A DNA stretch of 64,000 bases from assembly GCA_016218685.1 (NCBI GenBank), contig JACRDD010000019.1, positions 186,001 through 250,000 on the forward strand, written 5' to 3'. Shown here one piece after another: positions 33,846 to 45,608 of the stretch. A program made the translations under genes and the position numbers. The DNA is from Desulfobacterales bacterium. Lineage in GTDB: Bacteria; Desulfobacterota; Desulfobacteria; Desulfobacterales; Desulfosarcinaceae. The first letter of the stretch is position 1; each line of letters starts with the position of its first letter. The notes below the pieces were generated by a model. It was not told the DNA's origin. It was given only the letters and a program-made list of their open reading frames with translations, and made no database searches.

Positions 33846-35546
33846 ATGCTCTTTACTTCTGTGTTCGGAAAGTGGGGCGGCCCGCTGGGTCGCCGCGTGT
33901 GGGCGGCCGGGCTTGGCGCGGCTCTGGGTCTTGGTTTGCTTTTTTCGCTCCTGAGTGCACCTTCGGCGGTATCGGCGGACGCTTCGGACGGCACCATCGT
34001 CCGCACCTGTTCGGGACCGGTGCAGGGGGTGTTGAACGGATCGGTCCGTGAATTCTTGGGCATTCCCTACGCCGCACCGCCGACCGGCGCGCTGCGCTGG
34101 CGGCCGCCCCAGGCGCCGCGGCCGTGGACGACGGTGCGCGACGCATCGCAACCCGGCCCGGCCTGTCCGCAATCGCCGAATTTCTTCGGGCCGGCGAGCT
34201 GCAACGAAGCATGCCTGTCTCTGAACGTCTATGCACCGCGGCAAGGCGGGCCAGCGCGGCCCGTAATCGTGTGGATTCACGGCGGCGATTTCATCACCGG
34301 ACAGGGTGCCGACTACGACGGTGCGGCCCTGGTCCAGGCCGGCGACGTGATCGTCGTCACCGTCAACTACCGCCTCGGCATATTCGGCTTCCTCGCCCAC
34401 CCGGCCTTGGATCGCGAGTCGGCCGATGACAGCTCCGGCAACTACGGCCTGATGGACCAGCAGTTTGCCCTGCAATGGGTCCGGGATAATATCCAGGCCT
34501 TCGGCGGCGACCCGCGCAACGTGACCGTGGCCGGCGAATCGGCCGGCGGGCTGAGCATCCTCACCCATCTGGCCTCGCCCACGGCGGCCGGCCTGTTCCA
34601 GCGGGCCATTGTCGAGAGCGGGGGCTATCGCCTGGCGTGGCCCACCCAGCGCGATGCGGATGCCGCAGGGTACAAACTCGCCAAGGGCATGGGATGCACC
34701 ACGGCGGTCGCCGGATGCCTGCGCAAACTACCGGTTGCGGAGCTGCTGGCCGCTCAAGATAGCGCCACGGGAACCTCCATTGGGTCGCTGCTCATGTGGG
34801 GACCTCACGTCGGCGGCGATATCCTGCCCGAGCAGCCGTTGATCGCCATCCGCAACGGCGCGCTCAACCGCGTGCCGGTCCTCATGGGCACCAACCATGA
34901 CGAGGGGCGCATGTTCATTGCGTATAGCTACGATTTGGGCGATGGCCCGATTACCGCGGACGCCTATCCGGAAGTCGTAAAGAGCGTCTATGGCCCCATC
35001 GCCAAACCCATGGTGCTCGCGGCGTATCCGGCCGGCGACTATGCCAATCCCGATCTGGCTTTCGCCACCCTGTTCGGCGACTCCGGATTGAGCTGCATGG
35101 GCTTTGTCATCGAGTGGGCGCTATCCAAGCAGGTCGATACGTATGTCTACGAATTCAGCGACGAGAACGCGCCCCAGGTTTACTTGCCGCCCATCGACAG
35201 TTTCACCTACGGTGCCACCCACGGCAGCGAGCTGCCGTATCTTTTCCCCCAGGCCCAGGGGCACGCGCACGATCTCGGCCCGGCCGTGCTGGACGCCGAC
35301 CAGCAGCAGTTGGCGGATGCCATGAAAGCGTATTGGACGCAGTTCGCCCGAACCGGCGATCCGAACCGCAACGGCTTGCCGTCCTGGTCGCCTTATGTCG
35401 CCGGCAACGACAACATCCTGTCGCTGGTGCCGCCCATGCCGGCCATGACCACCGGCTTCGTCGCCGAGCACAAATGTCTTTTCTGGACCCCGTTACTCGA
35501 ACTCTCTGCGGTACTGCCGCCGTGGATGACCGGCGCGGTGGAATAA
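33846..35546 (+). CDS. Secreted type-B carboxylesterase
   Basis: Protein of 566 residues with a signal peptide (RRVWAAGLGAALGLGLLFSLL, cleaved near SAVSA-DA). The alpha/beta hydrolase shows oxyanion motif HGGDF, nucleophile elbow GESAGG with Ser232, acidic residue Glu353 in HDEGRMF and His459 in THGSELPYLF. EACLSLNVY is the conserved type-B signature. It would hydrolyse esters in the periplasm or outside the cell; the exact substrate is unknown. GAGAGGGGGAG precedes ATG 33846. An AraC regulator lies upstream and a second esterase faces it from downstream. Confidence 0.9.
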   Translation: MLFTSVFGKWGGPLGRRVWAAGLGAALGLGLLFSLLSAPSAVSADASDGTIVRTCSGPVQGVLNGSVREFLGIPYAAPPTGALRWRPPQAPRPWTTVRDASQPGPACPQSPNFFGPASCNEACLSLNVYAPRQGGPARPVIVWIHGGDFITGQGADYDGAALVQAGDVIVVTVNYRLGIFGFLAHPALDRESADDSSGNYGLMDQQFALQWVRDNIQAFGGDPRNVTVAGESAGGLSILTHLASPTAAGLFQRAIVESGGYRLAWPTQRDADAAGYKLAKGMGCTTAVAGCLRKLPVAELLAAQDSATGTSIGSLLMWGPHVGGDILPEQPLIAIRNGALNRVPVLMGTNHDEGRMFIAYSYDLGDGPITADAYPEVVKSVYGPIAKPMVLAAYPAGDYANPDLAFATLFGDSGLSCMGFVIEWALSKQVDTYVYEFSDENAPQVYLPPIDSFTYGATHGSELPYLFPQAQGHAHDLGPAVLDADQQQLADAMKAYWTQFARTGDPNRNGLPSWSPYVAGNDNILSLVPPMPAMTTGFVAEHKCLFWTPLLELSAVLPPWMTGAVE

Positions 35547-35589
35547 GTAAAGATCCCGAGCCGCATTATCCGCGATTCGGGATCTTTAC
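35547..35589. terminator. Hairpin between the two convergent esterase genes
   Basis: GTAAAGATCCCGA (35547-35559) is exactly complementary to TCGGGATCTTTAC (35577-35589). It starts right after the carboxylesterase stop and lies 60 bases from the end of the facing gene. No clear T-run follows on either strand, so it may act on both transcripts with help from the AT-rich flanks. Confidence 0.65.
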
Positions 35590-35649
35590 CTGGATCGAAT
35601 GGGTGAACAAATACAAAGTCAGCTTTTGGCCGAACTCTGTTTTTATACC

Positions 35650-36486
35650 TTAGTTACAACCACCACTGCTGCTGCCGCCACTGCAAGAGCTGGGCGGGCT
35701 GCCTATACCGTACATGTAATAACCCATCCAGGCGATGGTGTCGCGGCTTACCGATGGGGCACTGCTGGCAAACATCATATGGCCGCCGGAGTAGGTCGCA
35801 TAACATTTGTTGGTAGCGCCCACACCGTTGTACTCGCCCCGTGTCATGGAGCTGCTTGCAAGGGTGTCGCTGGAGCCGGCCTGGATTATGGTCGCGGCGG
35901 TAATGCTTCTCAAGGTGGAATCGGTAAATCCTTCCTGGTAAGGCGCCATAGCCACTGTGGTCGCCAAGGTGCCGCGCAGCTCGGATGAAGCCCACAATGA
36001 GCCGCCGCCGCCCTTGGAGTGACCGTTGGTGGAGAGTTTTTCGATCTTACCGCGCAGCACGGAATGGCTTGTATTTAGGGTTTGAAGCCTTGAAACGCAA
36101 TTTTTATGGGCCGTTCGCCAACCGCTCACCATGCCCATGATGTTGCTCGGGGTAAAAGACAGAACCACATACCCTGCCTCGGCAAGATCATCGGCCAACC
36201 AACGAACCTGGCTCAGTGTCCCTGTATAACCGCTGGTCAGGGTGGTGGCGCCGGTGGGTCTGGATAAGTTGCAGGGGTATTTCAGCTCGGTGTCGGAAGT
36301 GCCGCTGACGCTGCCGCCATTCTCCGTACAAACACGACCACCCGGAACGGGACCGCTGCCGCCGCTGCTGCTGCCGCTGCTGCTGCTACCGCCGCTGCTG
36401 CTGCTGCCGGTGTCACAACCATAGCCGAAAAAGGCGACCATTGATAAAACCAACAATACGATGAGTTGAGTTTTAAACAAACGCAT
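35650..36486 (-). CDS. Lipoprotein alpha/beta hydrolase, cutinase/PET-hydrolase-like
   Basis: Protein of 278 residues. A lipoprotein signal ends in FFGYGC (Cys24), followed by a Ser/Gly linker to about 45. The hydrolase domain shows the nucleophile elbow NGHSKGGGG with Ser157 (PET-hydrolase and cutinase members usually have GHSMGGGG), acid Asp207 in AGSSDTLA and His236 in SGGHMM. VVLSFTP and QVRWLADDLAEAGYVV match the fold. Cys pairs near 53/72 and the C-terminal end may form disulfides. It would sit on the outer membrane or be surface exposed and cut polyesters, lipids or similar esters. The DNA is less GC-rich than its neighbours and the upstream gap is AT-rich, which hints at separate origin. 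Confidence 0.75.
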   Translation of the reverse strand: MRLFKTQLIVLLVLSMVAFFGYGCDTGSSSSGGSSSSGSSSGGSGPVPGGRVCTENGGSVSGTSDTELKYPCNLSRPTGATTLTSGYTGTLSQVRWLADDLAEAGYVVLSFTPSNIMGMVSGWRTAHKNCVSRLQTLNTSHSVLRGKIEKLSTNGHSKGGGGSLWASSELRGTLATTVAMAPYQEGFTDSTLRSITAATIIQAGSSDTLASSSMTRGEYNGVGATNKCYATYSGGHMMFASSAPSVSRDTIAWMGYYMYGIGSPPSSCSGGSSSGGCN

Positions 36487-36867
36487 AATCTTCCCCCCCT
36501 AAATTAGATGTGAATTAAACTGTTCGCCGTCGATTCTTTTCTTATTCGATGGATTTCACCCCCTTTCCAATAGGTCTCAAATTGGATATCCGTTTTTTCA
36601 TAAAACGACTCCTAATAAAATCTTATCGGATCTTAATGCAGTAAAGGGAGCTTGAGGCATGCAATTAAAAAGTCGACTTTTGCATTTACACTTTAAACGG
36701 ATCGAACATAATAAAAGAAAATCCAAAAGTGTAACAAAGCGCACAAAAATAACGCTTGTGAACTACGTACTATATTAGAGATTTGTGATCAATCAGGGAA
36801 GGTACTGAATATGTGCTTCGCAATTCCTAAATAGTGTTCATCCGGGGATGAGATATTTTCGTCGAGT
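36487..36867. other. AT-rich gap of 381 bases between the hydrolase and the sigma-54 activator
   Basis: No gene is seen. The stretch is far more AT-rich than its surroundings. It holds an inverted repeat, TTACACTTT at 36686-36694 and AAAGTGTAA at 36726-36734, with 31 bases between the arms, that could be an operator for the hydrolase gene, whose promoter should lie here. Confidence 0.5.
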
Positions 36868-38577
<1,710 letters not shown>

Positions 38578-38605
38578 GGGGGCCTCGCTCCGGATATTTC
38601 AGCTT

Positions 38606-38657
38606 TGTTTCGGTAGTGTTTCTCTTGTTTCATTCATGTTAAGCATAAATTGAAACA
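38606..38657. promoter_or_regulatory. Array of TGTTTC/GAAACA sites, candidate activator-binding region
   Basis: TGTTTC occurs at 38606-38611, 38617-38622 and 38626-38631. The last is part of TGTTTCA, matched by the inverted copy TGAAACA at 38651-38657. Four hexamers in 52 bases, spaced at about one helical turn, lie some 70-120 bases upstream of the sigma-54-like promoter, the usual place for enhancer sites. They also overlap the likely promoter zone of the activator gene itself. Confidence 0.6.
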
Positions 38658-38727
38658 CGTCCGGCTGTCAATCGTTCGCCCTCATCAATTAGTCCAGCAA
38701 TATCAGGACTAAATTTGATTCGGTGCT

Positions 38728-38744
38728 TTGGCATCAACCTTGAA
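38728..38744 (+). promoter_or_regulatory. Sigma-54-type promoter of the acyl-CoA degradation operon
   Basis: TTGGCAT-CAACC-TTGAA matches the -24/-12 pattern TGGCAC-N5-TTGCA with the invariant GG and the 10-base spacing; the -12 GC is GA. It lies 60 bases before the first gene and downstream of the TGTTTC array, beside a divergent sigma-54 activator gene. Confidence 0.6.
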
Positions 38745-38803
38745 AGGAAATATGAATCGATCAAAAACAAAGGCGTACCCCCCCACAGAAGGCAGGCGAC
38801 ACC

Positions 38804-40420
38804 ATGCATGTGATCGAATCCCGCATCGACACCCAATCGGATGCCTATCGCAAGAACTTTGAGGCCATGGCGGCCCGGGTAGCCGATCTTTCCACGGAAT
38901 TGAACCGAGCGATGAACGAACGTCCGGACAAGGACCTGAAACGGCTGGCCGCGGCGGGCAAACTGCCCACGCCCAAAAAACTGGAACTGCTGCTGGACCC
39001 CAACACCCCCTTTCTGGAAATCGGGCCGCTGGCCGCCCGGGGGATGTACGACGGCAAGGTGCACAAGGCCGGCATGATCATCGGGATCGGCATGGTGGCC
39101 GGCCGGGAAGTACTCGTGTCGGTCAACGACCCCAGCATCAAGGGCGGGGCCTCCTATCCCATGAGCGTGAAGAAATCCTTGCGCAGCCAGACGATCGCCA
39201 TGGAGAACCGGCTGCCCATGGTCAACCTGCTCGATTCGGCGGGCGCCTTTCTGCCGTTGCAGTCCGAGATCTTCCCGGACGTGGATGACGGCGGCCGCGT
39301 CTTTTACAATCAGGCGCAGATCAGCAAGATGGGCATTGCCCAGATCACGGCCGTCATGGGATTGTGCACGGCCGGCGGCGCCTATATCCCGGCCATGAGC
39401 GACGAGGTGGTCCATGTGAAGGGCCACGGCGCGATCTTCCTGGGCGGCCCGCCGCTGGTCAAAGCCGCCACCGGCGAGGAGGTCACGGCCGACGAACTGG
39501 GCGGCGCGGAGGTGCACTGCGCCGAATCGGGCGTGTCGGATTACTTCGCCGAAGACGACGCCCATGCCATCGAGATCGTGCGCCGGCTGGTGGCCAACCT
39601 GCCCGACAACCCCAAGGCCCGCCTGACCACCCGCGATCCCCGGCCGCCGCTCTACGACCCTAAGGAGATCTACGGCATCGTGCCCGGGGACATCTCCGAA
39701 GCCTACGACATCCGCGAGGTCATCGCCCGCATCGTGGACGGCAGCGAGTTCATCGAGTTCAAGGAGATGTACGGGCCGACCCTGATCTGCGGCTTCGCCC
39801 ACATCCACGGCTACCCGGTGGGCATCCTGGGCAACAACGGCATTCTCTTCTCCGAGAGCGCCCTGAAGGGCACCCAGTTCATCCAGTTGTGCGACAAGCG
39901 CCAGATTCCCCTGGTGTTCCTGCAGAACATCACCGGCTTCATCATCGGCCGCGATTACGAGCGCACCGGCATCACCAAGAACGGCCACAAGATGGTCAAT
40001 GCGGTGGCCACGGCCACGGTGCCGAAGTTCACGGTCATGGTGGGGGCCTCGTTCGGCGCCGGCAACTATGCCATGTGCGGAAGGGCCTATGGGCCCCGCT
40101 TCCTGTGGACCTGGCCCAACCACCAGATCGGCGTCATGGGCGGCCGGCAGGCGGCCGACGTGCTCATCACGTTGCAGAACGACCAGCGGGCGCGCGCCGG
40201 ACAGCCGCCCATGACCGAAGACGAAGTCGCCTTCATCCGGGAGCCGGTCATGGCGGCGGCCCTCAAGGAGGGCAATGCCTATTACAGCACGGCCAACCTT
40301 TGGGATGACGGCATCATCGATCCGGCCAAGACCCGCGACGTCCTGGGGCTGGGCATTTCCGCGGCCCTCAACGCGCCCATTCGCAACGACGCGCACGGCT
40401 ACGGCATTTTCCGCATGTAA
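38804..40420 (+). CDS. Acyl-CoA carboxylase, carboxyltransferase subunit (MCC/geranyl-CoA carboxylase beta type)
   Basis: Protein of 538 residues with the two crotonase-like halves of biotin-dependent carboxyltransferases. Marks include KGGASYPMSVKKSLRSQ, the MCC/GCC signature VFYNQAQISKMGIAQ, MGLCTAGGAYIPAMSDE and FLGGPPLVKAATGEE in the N-half, and GFIIGRDYERTGITKNG, VGASFGAGNYAMCGRAYGP and ANLWDDGIIDPA in the C-half. It moves CO2 from carboxybiotin to the gamma-carbon of a 3-methyl-2-enoyl-CoA such as methylcrotonyl- or geranyl-CoA. DSAGAFLP replaces what I recall as DSGGANLP in methylcrotonyl enzymes, which leans toward a longer substrate. First gene of the operon; biotin carboxylase and carrier genes follow. 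Confidence 0.88.
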   Translation: MHVIESRIDTQSDAYRKNFEAMAARVADLSTELNRAMNERPDKDLKRLAAAGKLPTPKKLELLLDPNTPFLEIGPLAARGMYDGKVHKAGMIIGIGMVAGREVLVSVNDPSIKGGASYPMSVKKSLRSQTIAMENRLPMVNLLDSAGAFLPLQSEIFPDVDDGGRVFYNQAQISKMGIAQITAVMGLCTAGGAYIPAMSDEVVHVKGHGAIFLGGPPLVKAATGEEVTADELGGAEVHCAESGVSDYFAEDDAHAIEIVRRLVANLPDNPKARLTTRDPRPPLYDPKEIYGIVPGDISEAYDIREVIARIVDGSEFIEFKEMYGPTLICGFAHIHGYPVGILGNNGILFSESALKGTQFIQLCDKRQIPLVFLQNITGFIIGRDYERTGITKNGHKMVNAVATATVPKFTVMVGASFGAGNYAMCGRAYGPRFLWTWPNHQIGVMGGRQAADVLITLQNDQRARAGQPPMTEDEVAFIREPVMAAALKEGNAYYSTANLWDDGIIDPAKTRDVLGLGISAALNAPIRNDAHGYGIFRM

Positions 40421-40441
40421 CACCAACCCATGGGGAACCGC

Positions 40442-41926
<1,485 letters not shown>

Positions 41927-41941
41927 GGGAGGATCTGCTGC

Positions 41942-42463
41942 ATGGACTACAAGCTCAAGCACAATGAAGAGGTCATCGCCCTGGCGGTGGAAACGGCCGG
42001 CGACGGCCTGCTATCGGCCACCGTCGGAGATAAGAAGATGGAGGTGGCCTTCGCGCGCATTTCCGAAAACCGGCTGCGCCTGGTCGTGGACGGCCGGCAG
42101 ATCCTGGCCTTCGTGGCCGAAACCAGCGACGGCAAGGCGGTGATGGTCGACGGGCGCACCTTTCTGCTGGCGGACGAGCGCACGACGGGAACGCGCCCCA
42201 GGTCCGGGGCGGCCAGCGGCCCGAAACTGGTCACGCCCCCCATGCCGGCCGTGGTGACCCAGATCCTGGTAGCCCAGGGCCAGACCGTGGAAAAGGGGCA
42301 GGGGCTGCTGGTGGTGTCGGCCATGAAGATGGACACGATCCTCACGGCGCCCTTCGCCGGCGTGATTGCGCGGATCAACGTGGCGGAAGGGCAGAAAGTG
42401 GCCCCCAAGCAGGTGCTGGTGGATATCGAACCCGCGGCAGCAAATGAGGAGGTCCATGGCTGA
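41942..42463 (+). CDS. Biotin carboxyl carrier protein of the acyl-CoA carboxylase
   Basis: Protein of 173 residues. The first 90 or so residues resemble the linker domain that joins carboxylase and carrier in one-chain alpha subunits. The C-terminal 75 are a biotinyl domain with the acceptor Lys129 in VSAMKMD, preceded by PPMPAVVTQILVAQGQTVEKGQ. It ferries carboxybiotin between the two catalytic subunits. This pair of genes corresponds to one fused alpha subunit in most bacteria. The stop overlaps the start of the enoyl-CoA hydratase gene by 8 bases. Confidence 0.9.
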   Translation: MDYKLKHNEEVIALAVETAGDGLLSATVGDKKMEVAFARISENRLRLVVDGRQILAFVAETSDGKAVMVDGRTFLLADERTTGTRPRSGAASGPKLVTPPMPAVVTQILVAQGQTVEKGQGLLVVSAMKMDTILTAPFAGVIARINVAEGQKVAPKQVLVDIEPAAANEEVHG

Positions 42464-43229
42464 ACAGGATTTGATCTACCGAGTCGACGGGCCGGTGGCC
42501 TTCGTGACCATCAACCGGGCGCCCGCGCGCAACGCCATCACCCCCGAAGCCGTCGGCCTGTTCCACGCGGCCCTGGACCAGGCCCAGGCCGATCCGCTCG
42601 TGCGTGTGGTCTGCGTCACCGGCGCCGGCGACAAAGCCTTCTGCTCGGGCGCCGACCTGGGCGGCGGCATGCAGGACGCCGGCCGCCGCAGCCACTTCGA
42701 TAACTATGCCCGGCTCATCAGCCGCCTGGCAGAGTTTCCCAAGCCCACCGTGGCGCGGGTCAACGGGCACTGCCTGGCCGGCGGCACCGGCTTCATGCTG
42801 GCCTGCGACATCGTCGTCGCCAAGGCCTCGGCCCAGTTCGGCACCCCGGAAGTCAACGTGGGGCTCTTCCCCATGATGATCGGCGCCCTGATCTTCCGCA
42901 ACGTGCCGCGCAAGAAGGCCATGGAGATGATCCTGCTGGGCCAGCGGCTCACCGCCGCCCAGGCCCTGGAAATGGGGATGGTCACCCGGGTGGTGGCCGA
43001 TGCCGATTTCGACGCCGAGGTGGCGGCGGTGCTGGCCGCCCTGGCCGCCAAGAGCCCCATCGGCCTCCGGCTGGGCAAGCAGGCCTTTGCCGCCGTCGAG
43101 CAGATGCAGCTGGCCGAGGCCGTGCGCTATCTGGCCGGCCAACTGCTCGAAGTGGCTGGCACCCAAGACGCCCGGGAGGGCATCACCGCCTTTCTGGAAA
43201 AACGCACGCCGCAATTCAAAGGAGAATAG
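42456..43229 (+). CDS. Enoyl-CoA hydratase/isomerase family protein
   Basis: Crotonase-fold protein of 257 residues. The oxyanion-hole segments are AFCSGADLGGGM and GHCLAGGTGFMLACD. The second catalytic Glu is kept in FGTPEVNVGLFP, while the position of the first Glu in classical hydratases holds a hydrophobic residue. This one-Glu pattern is common in methylglutaconyl-CoA or isohexenyl-glutaconyl-CoA hydratases and in other lyases of the superfamily. In this operon hydration of the carboxylated 3-methyl-enoyl-CoA is the expected step, matching AtuE or LiuC. GAGGAGG precedes ATG 42456. Confidence 0.85.
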   Translation: MAEQDLIYRVDGPVAFVTINRAPARNAITPEAVGLFHAALDQAQADPLVRVVCVTGAGDKAFCSGADLGGGMQDAGRRSHFDNYARLISRLAEFPKPTVARVNGHCLAGGTGFMLACDIVVAKASAQFGTPEVNVGLFPMMIGALIFRNVPRKKAMEMILLGQRLTAAQALEMGMVTRVVADADFDAEVAAVLAALAAKSPIGLRLGKQAFAAVEQMQLAEAVRYLAGQLLEVAGTQDAREGITAFLEKRTPQFKGE

Positions 43230-43234
43230 ACCGC

Positions 43235-43813
43235 ATGCTGTACCGCTTCGAAGGCCGGACGCCGTCCATCGGTAAAGAGACCTATGTCAGCGAACTGGCC
43301 CAGGTCATCGGCGAAGTCATCATCGGCGATCACTGCTATATCGGGCACGGCGCCATTCTGCGCGGCGACTACGGCCGCATCGAAATCGGCGACGGCACCG
43401 CCGTGGAGGAAGGGGTCATCATCCACGCGCCCCCGGACCACCTCAACCGCATCGGCCGGCGCGTCACCCTGGGCCACGGGGCGATTCTGCACGGCAGCAG
43501 CATCGGCGACGGCGCCGTCATCGGCATGGGGGCGGTATTGAGCATCCTCAGCGACATCGGCGAGGGCGCCATCGTGGCCGAAGGCGCCCTGGTCAAGTGG
43601 GGCCAGAAGATCCCGGCCCGCATGGTGGCTGTGGGCAACCCGGCCGAAGTCAAACGCCCGGTGAGCCCCAAGGACGAGGAGATCTGGGCTTTCGGCAAGC
43701 AGCTCTACGTGGACCTGGCCAAGCGCTACCTGGCCTCCGACCTCGAGCCAGTGAGCCTCGACCAGTGCCGGCACAGCGGCGATTCAGCCGGTGACGCAAC
43801 CCAAGGGAGGTAG
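43235..43813 (+). CDS. Gamma-class carbonic anhydrase-like hexapeptide protein
   Basis: Left-handed beta-helix protein of 192 residues with repeated hexapeptides (VIGEVIIGDHCYIG, AVIGMGAVLSILSDIGEGA). The gamma-carbonic anhydrase zinc ligands can be placed at His64 (VIIHAPP), His81 and His86 (LGHGAILHG). The spacing is that of the short CamH/CaiE-like group. Its place within a carboxylase operon suggests that it supplies bicarbonate from CO2 to the biotin carboxylase. Alternatives are a PaaY-like thioesterase or a CaiE-like helper. It begins 5 bases after the hydratase stop. Confidence 0.8.
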   Translation: MLYRFEGRTPSIGKETYVSELAQVIGEVIIGDHCYIGHGAILRGDYGRIEIGDGTAVEEGVIIHAPPDHLNRIGRRVTLGHGAILHGSSIGDGAVIGMGAVLSILSDIGEGAIVAEGALVKWGQKIPARMVAVGNPAEVKRPVSPKDEEIWAFGKQLYVDLAKRYLASDLEPVSLDQCRHSGDSAGDATQGR

Positions 43814-43817
43814 GTTC

Positions 43818-45608
43818 ATGCGCGATCCCGAACGACTGATCATCGCCAACTGCAGCGGCTTTTTTGGCGACCGCCTCTCGGCGGCCAGGGAGATGGTCCA
43901 GGGCGGCCCCATCGACGTGCTCACCGGCGATTATCTGGCCGAACTGACCATGGCGCTCCTGTTCCAGAAGAAGCTCAAGTCACCGGAGGGCGGCTACGTG
44001 CCCACCTTCCTCAAACAGATGGAAGCGGTCATGGGCGCGTGCCTGGAAAAAGGCATCCGCGTGGTGGCCAATGCCGGTGGGCTCAACCCCGCGGCCATGG
44101 CCCGGGCGCTCAAGGCCGCGGCCCAGGCGCTCGGTCTGGCGCCCCGGATCGCCTACATCGAAGGAGACGACCTGATGCCGCGTCTGGCCGAGCTGCAGCA
44201 GGCCGGCGAGAGCTTCATCCACATGGACAAGGGCATCCGCCTGGCCGACAGCGGGGCCACGCCCATAACGGCCAATGCTTATCTGGGAGGCTGGGGCATT
44301 GCCGCGGCCCTGGAACAGGGAGCCGATATCGTGGTGTGCGGCCGGGTGGCCGACGCCGCCCTGGTAGCCGGCCCCTGCGCCTGGCGCTTCGGCTGGCGGC
44401 GCAGCGACTGGGACCAACTGGCCGGAGCCTACGCCGCCGGGCACATCATCGAGTGCGGCGCCCAGGCCACGGGTGGCAACTATTCGTTCATCCACGAGGT
44501 GCCCTCCTACCGCAACGTGGGGTTCCCCATCGCCGAAATGCACCCCGACGGCAGCTTCGTGATCACCAAGCATCCCGGCACCGGCGGGCTGGTGTCGGTG
44601 GGCACGGTCACGGCCCAACTGCTCTATGAAATCGCCGCGCCGACCTACCTGACGCCGGATGTGGCCGTGCGCTTCGACACCCTGACCCTGACCCAGGAGG
44701 GGCCCGACCGGGTGCGCGGCACGGGCACCCGGGGCGAACCGCCGCCCGAGACGACGAAGGTGTGCATCAACACCCTGGGCGGGCACAAGAATGCCATGAC
44801 CGTGATCTTGACCGGCCTGGACATCGACCGCAAGGCCGAGATCGTCACCCAGACCCTGTTCGACAGCCTGGGCGGCCGCGAGCGGTTCCAAACCGTGGAC
44901 GTACAGTTGGTGCGCTCCGAAAAGACGGATCCCGGCACCAACGACGAGGCCTTCGCCTACCTGCGCGTCACGGTGCTGGACCCGGATGCCAACAAGGTGG
45001 GCCGGCGCTTTTCGGCCGCGGTGGTGGAGATGGCCCTGGCCAGCATTCCCGGCTTCACGCTCACCTCGCCGCCCGGCGAAGGGGGGCCGGCGGTGGTGCA
45101 CTGGCCAGCGCTGGTGGCCAACCGCCATATCCATCAGACGGTCTGCCTCGACGAGCGGCCGGCGGTGGTGGTCGAGGCGGCCTGGGACTGCGAGCCTTTT
45201 AGCGTATCGCCCACCACCCCGGAGATCCCCCCGGTTCCCAAGGGCCAAAGCGTCCGGGCGCCGCTGGGCCGGGCCTTCGCCACCCGCTCGGGCGATAAGG
45301 GCGGCAATGCCAACCTGGGCATCTGGGGCCGGACGCCGGAAGCCTATGCCTTCCTGCGAAGCTTTCTGACCACCGAACGCCTCAAGGCGCTGCTACCCGA
45401 TTGCGCGCCGTATGCCATCGAGCGCTACGAACTGCCCAACCTGCTGGCAATCAACTTCTACATCCGCGGACTGCTGGGCGACGGCGTGGCGGCCTCGGTG
45501 CGCAGCGACCCCCAGGCCAAGACCCTGGGGGAATACCTGCGGGCCAAAGTCGTGGAGATGCCGGCCGCGATCCTGGTGACCCAGCCGGAAGCAAAGGAGA
45601 TGCGATGA
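43818..45608 (+). CDS. atuA: AtuA-family acyclic terpene utilisation protein
   Basis: Protein of 596 residues. The first 450 residues are the AtuA (DUF1446) domain: IANCSGFFGDRLSAAREM, VLTGDYLAELTMALL, VVANAGGLNPAAMARALK and GRVADAALVAGPCAW. The last 110 residues form the separate AtuA-like C-terminal domain (ATRSGDKGGNANLGIWGR). The biochemical function of AtuA is not known; it is tied to geranyl/citronellyl-CoA breakdown in Pseudomonas. ATG 43818 with GGGAGG upstream is preferred to an in-frame ATG at 43791 inside the previous gene. The stop overlaps the next start (ATGA). Confidence 0.9.
   Translation: MRDPERLIIANCSGFFGDRLSAAREMVQGGPIDVLTGDYLAELTMALLFQKKLKSPEGGYVPTFLKQMEAVMGACLEKGIRVVANAGGLNPAAMARALKAAAQALGLAPRIAYIEGDDLMPRLAELQQAGESFIHMDKGIRLADSGATPITANAYLGGWGIAAALEQGADIVVCGRVADAALVAGPCAWRFGWRRSDWDQLAGAYAAGHIIECGAQATGGNYSFIHEVPSYRNVGFPIAEMHPDGSFVITKHPGTGGLVSVGTVTAQLLYEIAAPTYLTPDVAVRFDTLTLTQEGPDRVRGTGTRGEPPPETTKVCINTLGGHKNAMTVILTGLDIDRKAEIVTQTLFDSLGGRERFQTVDVQLVRSEKTDPGTNDEAFAYLRVTVLDPDANKVGRRFSAAVVEMALASIPGFTLTSPPGEGGPAVVHWPALVANRHIHQTVCLDERPAVVVEAAWDCEPFSVSPTTPEIPPVPKGQSVRAPLGRAFATRSGDKGGNANLGIWGRTPEAYAFLRSFLTTERLKALLPDCAPYAIERYELPNLLAINFYIRGLLGDGVAASVRSDPQAKTLGEYLRAKVVEMPAAILVTQPEAKEMR

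Noticed and set aside
35547-35589. Hairpin as part of a mobile element end
   Set aside because: It is a single perfect hairpin between convergent genes, best explained as a terminator; no matching copy was noticed elsewhere.
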